Shown here one piece after another: positions 19,627-27,225 of a stretch of 64,000 nt of DNA; position 1 is the first letter of the stretch, and each line of letters starts with the position of its first letter. The notes beneath the pieces are model-generated. The model was given only the letters and a program-made list of their open reading frames with translations, made no database searches and was not told the origin of the DNA. Position numbers and translations under genes: made by a program. Source of the DNA: Cognaticolwellia beringensis (GTDB lineage Bacteria; Pseudomonadota; Gammaproteobacteria; Enterobacterales; Alteromonadaceae); assembly GCF_002076895.1 (NCBI RefSeq), contig NZ_CP020465.1:992001-1056000 (forward strand), written 5' to 3'.

Positions 19627-20883
19627 TTATTGTAACTTGAGTTGTTGAGCTTGATCGAAGTTGCCATAGCCGGAGGTGATAACTTGCTCTCCTATGCTTA
19701 GACCTGACAGCACTTCGAAATAATTTTTATTTTTTTGACCAAGGCTAATTTTACGACGTACTGCATTATCACCGTCTGCCGTTAAAACGAAGACCCAATT
19801 ACCACCTGAATGGGTAAAAAAAGCACCGCGACTCAGTAGAAGTGCATTATTATTATCACCACCCAACATAAGTTCAGTATCAATACTTTGACCACGTTTA
19901 ATCCCCTGTGTATTTGTAGGTAAATTGACTTCAATTTGAAATTGAGATTGACTGACTCGACTGTCTATTTTACTAACCGTTGTATTCACTGTTCTGCTTT
20001 CTAATTTAACTGCGATAGCCATGCCTTGATGAACTTGATTGAGATAAAATTCATCTAACCGTATTACCAGTTTGTATTCGTTAGGGATGTCAATTTGTCC
20101 TAAGCGGGCACCGCGGCTTTTAGATTCGCCAATTTCGACATTGAGTTCACTTAAATAGCCAGAAACAGGCGCTTTAATCAGTAAGTTATCTAGGTTTTTA
20201 CGGGCAAATTTCAGGTTGTTTTGTAACATTTTTGCACTGTCTTCTAGCTGTTCAACTTGTACCTTGCGTATACTATTTTCTTGATCTTGACGCTCAATTG
20301 TCAGAGCTTTGCTTGCTTCGTAATAAGCCAGTTCACTTGTTATTTCTGCCAATATGTCTTTGGCAAGTACTCCTTTGGTTACTAAGGATTCTGATTGCTT
20401 TATACGGCGCTTAAGATGAGTGATTTGTAAATCAATTTCCAGTAAATCACGACGTAGATTGAGTCTGCTGGTTTCCATGTTCATTTGGGTATTGCGCAAA
20501 AAGTTAAGCTGTTCGGTAACTTGTGCTTCTCGTCCCATCACATCAAGTTGTAAGTTGGTATTACTTAAATGTACTAGTGCTTGGCCTTTTTTAACTAACT
20601 GCCCTTGTTCAACTAAGCGTTGCTCTACTTGTCCTCCCGCTGAAGTATCGAGATAAATTGTTGTTTTAGGTACCACCTGACCACGTAAGCTTAAAGCATC
20701 AATAAAAGCACCTTTTGTGACAGGACTAATGGTAATTTTACTCACTTCAATATTTTGAACGCGGCCACCGACTGCCGACTGACTCAATCCATAAAAAGAA
20801 ATAACTATAGCTAAAACTAATGCGCTAATTAAGCTATGTTTAAAGTACTTTTGTAGTGGCGTTCGGACTATTTTTTTATCCAT
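19627..20883 (-). CDS. HlyD/RND-type periplasmic adaptor subunit of an efflux system
   Basis: A 418-residue membrane-fusion protein: an N-terminal anchor (ALVLAIVISFYGLSQSAVG), a split lipoyl domain (GGQVEQRLVEQGQLVKKGQALV and KAPVSGYLSELNVEIGES), a long coiled-coil hairpin (about 120-215) and beta-barrel and membrane-proximal domains (GEQVITSGYGNFDQA). It is the first gene of the leftward operon and should link the inner-membrane ABC unit to an outer-membrane TolC-like channel, which is not encoded here. Confidence 0.9.
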   Translation of the reverse strand: MDKKIVRTPLQKYFKHSLISALVLAIVISFYGLSQSAVGGRVQNIEVSKITISPVTKGAFIDALSLRGQVVPKTTIYLDTSAGGQVEQRLVEQGQLVKKGQALVHLSNTNLQLDVMGREAQVTEQLNFLRNTQMNMETSRLNLRRDLLEIDLQITHLKRRIKQSESLVTKGVLAKDILAEITSELAYYEASKALTIERQDQENSIRKVQVEQLEDSAKMLQNNLKFARKNLDNLLIKAPVSGYLSELNVEIGESKSRGARLGQIDIPNEYKLVIRLDEFYLNQVHQGMAIAVKLESRTVNTTVSKIDSRVSQSQFQIEVNLPTNTQGIKRGQSIDTELMLGGDNNNALLLSRGAFFTHSGGNWVFVLTADGDNAVRRKISLGQKNKNYFEVLSGLSIGEQVITSGYGNFDQAQQLKLQ

Positions 20884-20963
20884 TTGGTAGTTCCTGTCAT
20901 TTCCTTTTTATCTAAACTTTGTAGTTTTTGTCGTGATTTTTATACTAATATTCGTAATAGGGT

Positions 20964-20979
20964 TACAAGACTTATGCCA
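20964..20979 (-). promoter_or_regulatory. Candidate sigma-54 promoter of the efflux operon
   Basis: On the minus strand the sequence reads TGGCATAAGTCTTGTA, against the consensus TGGCAC-N5-TTGCW. The -24 GG is intact, the spacing is correct, and the -12 element is GT instead of GC. It lies about 80 nt before the adaptor ATG. The neighbouring sigma-54 activator gene makes it plausible. Confidence 0.6.
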
Positions 20980-21042
20980 ATTAAAATAAATTATTAAAAA
21001 CAATGAGATAGGGAGTTGTCAATATAAGTAACAAAAACTAAC

Positions 21043-21091
21043 TGTCCGTATATAGAACACTTTAAAGTGAGTTGACTGTCCATTAATGGAC
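21043..21091. promoter_or_regulatory. Candidate enhancer sites for the sigma-54 response regulator
   Basis: Two TGTCC-containing inverted repeats: TGTCC-N7-GAACA at 21043-21059 and the perfect palindrome GTCCATTAATGGAC at 21078-21091. They lie about 80-125 bp upstream of the candidate sigma-54 promoter, the usual distance for activators of this class, and about 65-110 bp before the regulator gene, so autoregulation is possible. Confidence 0.55.
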
Positions 21092-21155
21092 GTTTTTTTA
21101 CTAGACGTCTGATTTAAAAGTAGGATAGACTAAAAATATATTTAAGCAGTGGATT

Positions 21156-22601
21156 ATGGAAATGAAGCAAGCGGGCTCAATTTTAATTGTTGATGATAAC
21201 CCTGATATTCTAATAGCCGTCCAGTTATTGCTCAAACAGCATTACCAAACAGTTATAACCACAAATAATCCTTTTGATATAGAACAGATACTTAACGAGC
21301 AGAAAATAGAAGTGATCTTGCTCGATATGAATTTTAATCATGATGCTATCAGTGGCCAGGAAGGTTTTTATTGGCTAAAGAAAATTCTAGCTCAAGACCC
21401 CTCGATTGTTGTGGTACTGATGACCGCTTATGGCGATATTCAGCTAGCCGTTGATGCGATTAAAGCAGGTGCTGCTGATTTTGTTGCCAAACCTTGGAAA
21501 AATGAACAGTTATTAGCTTCAATTACCGCTGCTTTTTCTCATGCTAAAGATAAACAACAACTCGGTAAGCTTACACGACAAACGCAAGGTTTGAATCAGG
21601 CACTTAGCGGACAAAAGTTCGAATTTTTAGGCAAAAGTTCAGCCATGCAACGGGTATTTGATACCATAGAAAAAGCAGCTAAAACAGATGCTAATATATT
21701 GATCACTGGCGAGAGTGGTACAGGTAAAGAATTGGCTGCGCATGCAATACATTTAGCAAGCCATCGAAGTGATCAGGCTTTTATTAGTTTGGACATGGGA
21801 TCGGTTTCTCAAAATTTATTTGAAAGTGAGCTTTTTGGTCATAAGAAAGGGGCATTTACCGATGCTAAAAATGATCGGGTTGGACGTTTTGAACTCGCGA
21901 ATAATGGCAGTATTTTTTTAGATGAACTCGGCAATTTACCCTTGAAGCAACAAGCGGCTTTACTTGCCGCATTGCAGAATCGTCAAGTCACCCCCGTTGG
22001 TAGCTCCAAGGCTATTAACGTAAACATTCGAATCATTTGCGCCACTAACGAAAACCTAGCACAGGCAGTGCAAGAAGGTCGCTTTCGACAAGATTTGCTT
22101 TACCGTATTAATACCGTAGAAATACGCTTACCGCCATTACGCGATCGCCTTGATGATATCCCATTACTTGCACAATATTACCTTGAGCATTTTAGTCATA
22201 AATATAAAAGAGTAGTCAGTATTACACCGGATGATATGAAAGCACTTTGCCAGTACCATTGGCCGGGTAATGTGCGTGAACTGGCACATGTTATAGAGCG
22301 AGCCGTTATATTAAGTGACAGTGATATATTAGATGTTTGTGCTGTCGTTGGTTTAGATAAAGTAGAATTTGAAGGAACAAATAATGCCTTAGGTGGAAGG
22401 CTTTTGACGATTAACGAAGACGATGCCGTGGTGAATAATTCCGAGGTGAAAAACGATGATGATTTTAATTTAGATAGAGTCGAACAACGCACTGTTCGAG
22501 CTGCCTTGAAGCATCATCAGGGAAATGTTACTAAAGCGGCTAAGGCGCTCGGTTTAACACGAGGGGCAATGTATCGTCGCTTAGAAAAGTATGACCTTTA
22601 G
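21156..22601 (+). CDS. Sigma-54-dependent response regulator (NtrC family)
   Basis: Receiver domain about 8-125 with phospho-acceptor Asp57 (VILLDMNF) and acidic pair in IVDDNPD. The AAA+ domain (about 155-385) has Walker A GESGTGKE, ELFGHKKGAFTDA, Walker B GSIFLDELGNL and the arginine-finger region. The C-terminal Fis-type helix-turn-helix contains GNVTKAAKALGLTRGAMYRRLEKY. The sigma-54 contact loop reads GAFTDA instead of GAFTGA. It is divergent from the efflux operon and overlaps the kinase gene, so it probably switches that operon on in response to the kinase. Confidence 0.92.
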   Translation: MEMKQAGSILIVDDNPDILIAVQLLLKQHYQTVITTNNPFDIEQILNEQKIEVILLDMNFNHDAISGQEGFYWLKKILAQDPSIVVVLMTAYGDIQLAVDAIKAGAADFVAKPWKNEQLLASITAAFSHAKDKQQLGKLTRQTQGLNQALSGQKFEFLGKSSAMQRVFDTIEKAAKTDANILITGESGTGKELAAHAIHLASHRSDQAFISLDMGSVSQNLFESELFGHKKGAFTDAKNDRVGRFELANNGSIFLDELGNLPLKQQAALLAALQNRQVTPVGSSKAINVNIRIICATNENLAQAVQEGRFRQDLLYRINTVEIRLPPLRDRLDDIPLLAQYYLEHFSHKYKRVVSITPDDMKALCQYHWPGNVRELAHVIERAVILSDSDILDVCAVVGLDKVEFEGTNNALGGRLLTINEDDAVVNNSEVKNDDDFNLDRVEQRTVRAALKHHQGNVTKAAKALGLTRGAMYRRLEKYDL

Positions 22602-23946
22602 GATGAATACTTTAAATAAGCACTCACACTTATTATTAGGTATTTATTTTATTTCGCTTTTGGCTTCCGTTGTACTGTTGACCTGTGTTTATTTAACCAA
22701 AGGCTTGTCAGCAACATCGTTGCTACTGCTTATTATCTCAGCGTTATTTTTAGTCTCGATATTTTCGTTATTTAACCGCCAAGACAAACAGGTTATACAA
22801 GTTATAAAAGCACTCGCTAATGGTGATAACACATTAGGCTTTAGTTCACATCATCCTATGCGTGAATATTTTGACGAAGTACAACAGCAAATGCAGACAG
22901 CAAGATTTAATTCAGAGCAACAAAGTGAATTTTTTAAAACACTATTAGTACATATAAACCTTGCCGTGATTGTTTGTGATGCCAAAGGGAAAGTTATTGA
23001 ATCTAATCCTGCCGTTGCCAGGTTATTAGGTAAAAGTGTCAAGGACCTTAATGATTTGAGTCATATTGGCACCATGATCTTAATGACAGATAAACCCCTT
23101 CATAGCACTGTGCAATGGCAATATGGCGAACAACAAGATACCTTAACTTTACAAGTGAGTATTGCTGAAATTCAAGGACAAGAACGTAAAATTGTTACCT
23201 TACAATCTATCCATGAATTGTTATTAAATAAAGAGCAACAAGCGTATAAACGTTTAACTCAAGTGCTCACTCATGAAGTTGCTAATACGATTACACCATT
23301 GGCTTCCCTTGCTCAAACCTGTCAGGGGCTTTTGCCACAAATGTTAAGTTTTAATGATGAAGAACACAAACAAGACTTACAGTTAGGTTTAACTACGTTA
23401 GCGACAAGAACAGAGTGTTTAGGCGATTTCATTGCAAGTTTTAGGCAAATAAGCAGCTTACCACTTCCTATGTTAGTGCCAACGCAGGTCACTGATATTG
23501 TAGAGCGCATTGGTGTTTTACATCAGCAACAATTAGCAGAAAATAATATTACTTTTGATATTAAGATTAAAAGTCAGCAGTTGGTGATGTTAGATAGTAG
23601 CCAAGTTGAACAAGTACTCATTAATTTAATAAAAAATGCTATTGAATCGGTCACTTTAGGCCATGGGCAGCAAAGTGACCGAGCTGAAAAAAACCTTGAA
23701 CAAGGAATAATTAGTTTAACCGTTGGACAAAATAGCGCTCAACAACTGTATATTGAGATCGCAGATAACGGCGCAGGCATCGCAGGACATGTTATCGAGA
23801 TGATTTTCGTGCCATTTTTTACGACTAAACAGCAGGGTTCTGGTATTGGGTTAAGCCTATCAAGGCAGATAATGGTCAACCATGGCGGTGACTTAGTGTA
23901 TCTAAATCGCCCGAAAGGAGCTTGCTTTAGGTGTATCTTCGGTTAA
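22591..23946 (+). CDS. Sensor histidine kinase partner of the sigma-54 regulator
   Basis: Two TM segments (about 15-62) with almost no periplasmic loop between them, a PAS-like domain (about 120-205: AVIVCDAKGKVIESNPAVARLLG), an H-box LTHEVANTITPLASLAQTC with the phospho-His, and an HATPase domain with N-box LINLIKNAIES, G1 IADNGAGI and G2 FFTTKQQGSGIGLSLS. The ATG at 22591 overlaps the regulator by 11 nt; an ATG at 22603 is an alternative but has no room for a ribosome site. It probably senses an intramembrane or cytoplasmic cue. Confidence 0.9.
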   Translation: MTFRMNTLNKHSHLLLGIYFISLLASVVLLTCVYLTKGLSATSLLLLIISALFLVSIFSLFNRQDKQVIQVIKALANGDNTLGFSSHHPMREYFDEVQQQMQTARFNSEQQSEFFKTLLVHINLAVIVCDAKGKVIESNPAVARLLGKSVKDLNDLSHIGTMILMTDKPLHSTVQWQYGEQQDTLTLQVSIAEIQGQERKIVTLQSIHELLLNKEQQAYKRLTQVLTHEVANTITPLASLAQTCQGLLPQMLSFNDEEHKQDLQLGLTTLATRTECLGDFIASFRQISSLPLPMLVPTQVTDIVERIGVLHQQQLAENNITFDIKIKSQQLVMLDSSQVEQVLINLIKNAIESVTLGHGQQSDRAEKNLEQGIISLTVGQNSAQQLYIEIADNGAGIAGHVIEMIFVPFFTTKQQGSGIGLSLSRQIMVNHGGDLVYLNRPKGACFRCIFG

Positions 23947-24576
23947 TCAGATAGTTGCATTCAAAGTGGTAATCTACACGGTTTTTAAGTATTAAAAGCT
24001 ATTTTCAATGTAAGAAACATGCTTTGTAGTATTAGTTAGCTTCTTGTATCGAAACAGCTTCCGAAGTTTAAATTTACGACAGCTTTAAGATCAAGTGATG
24101 GAAATTCCACGACTGCTTACAGAGCTCGTGGACACCTCATCATAATATTCAGGAGTCGTTATCGATACTAAATCTAATCCTAATCAACTTTAAATTACCT
24201 CAGATAAAGGTTTTCTTTCAGCGATTGGTGATGTGGAACCATGAAGAGTCTGCTTTCGCTAATTAGCAATTTGAAGTCATTCCAATAAAATTACGTGACC
24301 GACTATATTGGTGGCTTAGCTCACTATCAGGAACAAGAAAGATTGAACACTCTAAACGGCTTGAATATCTATTGATGTTAACTATAATCGTATCTTTGTT
24401 AACATTAAGCTAGTGACCATTAGAGACTAGCTAGCCATAAGCGGAAGTAAAGCAATCATCAATATAGTTCAGGTCATGCCATATTAGAGATATTAGCCAT
24501 TACAGCTAATTGAGCATGGTGGAGCCGAAATTTTTTAGTCTCTACTACATATGGGGTATTAAGAGGAAACTCCAAG
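23947..24576. other. Long intergenic region containing a direct repeat
   Basis: About 630 bp between the convergent kinase and SDR genes. No intact gene is seen. It holds the left copy of a 38-bp direct repeat (24391-24428). The patchy composition suggests decayed sequence, but I could not tie it to a known element. Confidence 0.4.
24391..24428. repeat. 38-bp perfect direct repeat, left copy
   Basis: Begins TATCTTTGTTAACATTAAGC and ends in TTAGAGACT. It is identical to 25705-25742, and the two copies flank the SDR gene. Confidence 0.9.
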
Positions 24577-25404
24577 TTACTTATCAACAAATAAATCGAC
24601 ATATAACTCATCACAATCAGGGTCGTATTTATACTGTTCAAACTCAGTATAACCACGCTCACGTAACAAAGTTTCATCAATGAAACTCTCACCAGAAACA
24701 ACTTTACTCTCGCTGGTTAAAATTTCATAAGCGGCATCAGCCATAATTTTTGGTGTACGTGAAACCTTTAAGAGTTCACGGCCAACAGCAAATTCTATTG
24801 CGGCGGTAGCAATCGTGGTTTGAGGCCAAAGAGTATTGGACGCAATACCTTCGGCGCGTAGCTCCTCGGCTAACCCAAGCGCCAGTAATGTCATACTATA
24901 TTTAGTTACAGTATAAGGAATATGTCCGCCCAACCAGTGTTTTCCCATATTAATAGGAGGAGAGAGCGTTAATATGTGTGGGTTGTCAGCCTCCTTTAAA
25001 TAGGGAATGGCCATTTTTGAACAAGCTAATGTACCGCGAGTGTTGATCGAATGAATCAAGTCAAAGCGCTTCAGCTCGGTGTTTTTTACGTCAGTTAATT
25101 GAATGGCGCTGGCATTATTGACTAACACATCAATACCCCCGAAGGTATTAGCAGCCTGCTGCATAGCTTCTTCTATCTGCGCCTCGCTACGCACATCGAG
25201 TTTAATGGCCAGTGCTTTACCTCCTGCATCCTCCACTTCTTTAGCGACAGAGTGAATGGTGCCAGGCAGTTTAGGGTGAGGTTCATCTGATTTGGATGCT
25301 ATAACGATATTGGCACCTTCACGGGCACAACGCAGAGCAATTTCACGACCAATACCTCGACTGGAACCTGTAATGAAAATAGTTTTATTAGCTAATGTTT
25401 TCAT
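24577..25404 (-). CDS. Short-chain dehydrogenase/reductase (HSDL2-like)
   Basis: Classical SDR: cofactor motif TGSSRGIG (residues 10-17), NNAS motif VLVNNASAIQ, and active-site YTVTK (Tyr and Lys), with the upstream catalytic Ser in LTLSPP. The SKSDEPHPKLPGTIHS segment is typical of the HSDL2-like subfamily, whose substrates are uncertain. The ATG at 25404 follows AGGTGAGAG at proper spacing; an upstream in-frame ATG at 25440 lacks a ribosome site. The gene is isolated between two 38-bp direct repeats, suggesting insertion or duplication history. Confidence 0.88.
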   Translation of the reverse strand: MKTLANKTIFITGSSRGIGREIALRCAREGANIVIASKSDEPHPKLPGTIHSVAKEVEDAGGKALAIKLDVRSEAQIEEAMQQAANTFGGIDVLVNNASAIQLTDVKNTELKRFDLIHSINTRGTLACSKMAIPYLKEADNPHILTLSPPINMGKHWLGGHIPYTVTKYSMTLLALGLAEELRAEGIASNTLWPQTTIATAAIEFAVGRELLKVSRTPKIMADAAYEILTSESKVVSGESFIDETLLRERGYTEFEQYKYDPDCDELYVDLFVDK

Positions 25405-25704
25405 ATTTCTCTCACCTACTCTATTGATAGGATGATTCATTATTAAGCTTTAGTGTAGTCACTTAACAGCTAATTGTGGATACTTTTCAGTAATATCCAC
25501 TCCTTACTTTTGATTAGTTATGGCTAAATAACCATCAATTTCAACAAATTAGAACGGTTTAATTAATGAAAAACTATTACTAAGTAATCTCAGTAATATG
25601 ACACGAATAATTCATTAGAAAATATATGGCAAAAAATTACATATTAATGTCAGCAATGCGCACAGAAAAGCCATAAAAACGAAATAGTAAAACTTCCGCT
25701 TTCA

Positions 25705-25742
25705 TATCTTTGTTAACATTAAGCTAGTGACCATTAGAGACT
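25705..25742. repeat. 38-bp perfect direct repeat, right copy
   Basis: Identical to 24391-24428. The preceding CCGCTTTCATATCTT is also nearly repeated at 29390-29404 (CCGCTTTCGTATCTT), so this may be part of a longer dispersed repeat. Confidence 0.9.
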
Positions 25743-25759
25743 TCTTCAACTAGCCAATT

Positions 25760-25780
25760 GCGGACATTTAACATGTCCGC
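25760..25780. terminator. Hairpin between the esterase and SDR genes
   Basis: Perfect 8-bp stem GCGGACAT / ATGTCCGC with loop 'ttaac', about 65 nt beyond the esterase stop. It lacks a T-run, so it may be a weak terminator, an mRNA-stabilising hairpin or a protein-binding palindrome. Confidence 0.4.
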
Positions 25781-25844
25781 ATATTGATAAAAAATGACAC
25801 ATTTATTTTTGTAAGATACATATGCCGATTTTGTAATTTCAACA

Positions 25845-27011
25845 CTATGGCTTATTAGCCTTAATCGATTTTAATAGATTCAATTGACGAGTTTTGTAGG
25901 CGTTATTTTCAACATTTTCGACAATACTTTTTTTAATAACCAATCTTCTCATTTCTAGAGCTTTACCTAAGTCACCATTAGCTTCATAGCCATCAGCTAA
26001 ACTGTCATAGGCGTCAGCTCTATAAGGGTAATTTTTAACATTTTGCTCAAAAATCGCTATCGCTGTAGTAAAGTCTTTTTCCTTCAGGGCGTTATAAGCT
26101 ACTCTATTAATAGATCCATAACTTGGCTTTATTTCATAACCATAAATTTCTGATTGCTTTTTGTAGAACTCTTTGATCGCAGGAATACCTTTAGATATAA
26201 TCTCGTGACTCGGACGTAATGCAGCATATAGCTTTTGAAAAGCTAATGAGTGTCCGGCAAGTGCTGTTGTATTATGAGTTTCGGAGATATCTAAGTCCAA
26301 ATTAAATTTAAACCTTTTTGGATTATTTGAATTAAGCAATTTTGTATATCGCTCATATGAACTTAGCATATGACCACCTTCGCTCCCCATATTTACGTAC
26401 AGGTACATATTTAACTCGTCTGGTTGTTTTAAAAAGCTTTCGGCCTCTTTGAATATGATCTGTTTATGCCACCATAAACTGGGGCTAAATGCGAAGTGCG
26501 CTTGAAATAGCTCAGGTCTCGACTGCAATGCATAGATAGAAAGCAAGCCTCCTAAGGAGTGACCTGACACTATTTTGAAATTGTTTGCTCGATATTTTTT
26601 ATTAACATATGGAATAAGCTCCTTCTCAATGAAATCAAGAAAGTCATCTGCACCACCTGAAACTCCCCACTCGTTATAACTTTCATCATAACTAGGAGTG
26701 AAGTCCCTCGTGCGATGTGTATTCATTATTGCGATGACAATCATCTCTTGCGCCATATTAGATTGATTAAGTAGATCTAAAGTACCTATGGTATGAGCAA
26801 AGTTTCTTTGCCCGTCCAATAAATACAGGACGGGATAATCAAGCACTTTATTTTCTTCATAGTTATTCGGTAAATGTATTAACAAGTCTCGTTGCTCTGA
26901 TAAAACGGTTGAATACAAGCTGTCAGTTATTGAAGTGCCGCGTACACTGGCATTTACTTCTTCAGAGCTAATTAAAAACACAAAGAGTAGAGTTGCTATC
27001 TGTTTAAACAT
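25845..27011 (-). CDS. Secreted alpha/beta-hydrolase-fold esterase (esterase D/enterochelin-esterase-like) with C-terminal TPR
   Basis: A signal peptide (FKQIATLLFVFLISSEEVNA) is followed by an esterase domain (about 30-280): LPNNYEENKVLDYPVLYLLDGQ, nucleophile Ser in SGHSLGGLLS, and the catalytic His region SETHNT. The C-terminal about 80 residues hold tetratricopeptide-like helices (KDFTTAIAIFEQNVKNYPYRADAYDSLADGYEANGD). The start ATG at 27011 follows GGAAAC by 7 nt; a second ATG 12 nt upstream is possible. It is divergent from a ToxR/CadC-like regulator. The substrate is unknown. Confidence 0.85.
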   Translation of the reverse strand: MFKQIATLLFVFLISSEEVNASVRGTSITDSLYSTVLSEQRDLLIHLPNNYEENKVLDYPVLYLLDGQRNFAHTIGTLDLLNQSNMAQEMIVIAIMNTHRTRDFTPSYDESYNEWGVSGGADDFLDFIEKELIPYVNKKYRANNFKIVSGHSLGGLLSIYALQSRPELFQAHFAFSPSLWWHKQIIFKEAESFLKQPDELNMYLYVNMGSEGGHMLSSYERYTKLLNSNNPKRFKFNLDLDISETHNTTALAGHSLAFQKLYAALRPSHEIISKGIPAIKEFYKKQSEIYGYEIKPSYGSINRVAYNALKEKDFTTAIAIFEQNVKNYPYRADAYDSLADGYEANGDLGKALEMRRLVIKKSIVENVENNAYKTRQLNLLKSIKANKP

Positions 27012-27225
27012 AAAAGTTTCCATTATTTTATTAATATTAGTGAGTTAATGTGACGAATAATCATAGAAAAGTAATGATGATGTTGGGAAAAAAGGTGATG
27101 AAAAGGTGAATTTTAAGAATTAGTCGGCATATTAGAGAACTGAAGCTAATTCATTTTTCAATATAACTTTCTGTGTGATATCGTTTGAATGAGGTTGATT
27201 AATTTGAGGCTTATTACAGTAGGTT

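Larger units (their letters stand above)
25405..25844. other. Intergenic region upstream of the SDR gene
   Basis: About 440 bp holding the right 38-bp repeat, a strong hairpin at 25760-25780 and an imperfect TGTCA-type palindrome (TCTCA-N6-TGACA, 25588-25603) resembling the two Crp/Fnr sites near dnaK and cbpA. No gene is seen. Confidence 0.4.

Noticed and set aside
24391..25742. An insertion sequence around the SDR gene
   Set aside because: The flanking repeats are direct, 38 bp long and without inverted ends, and no transposase gene is inside.
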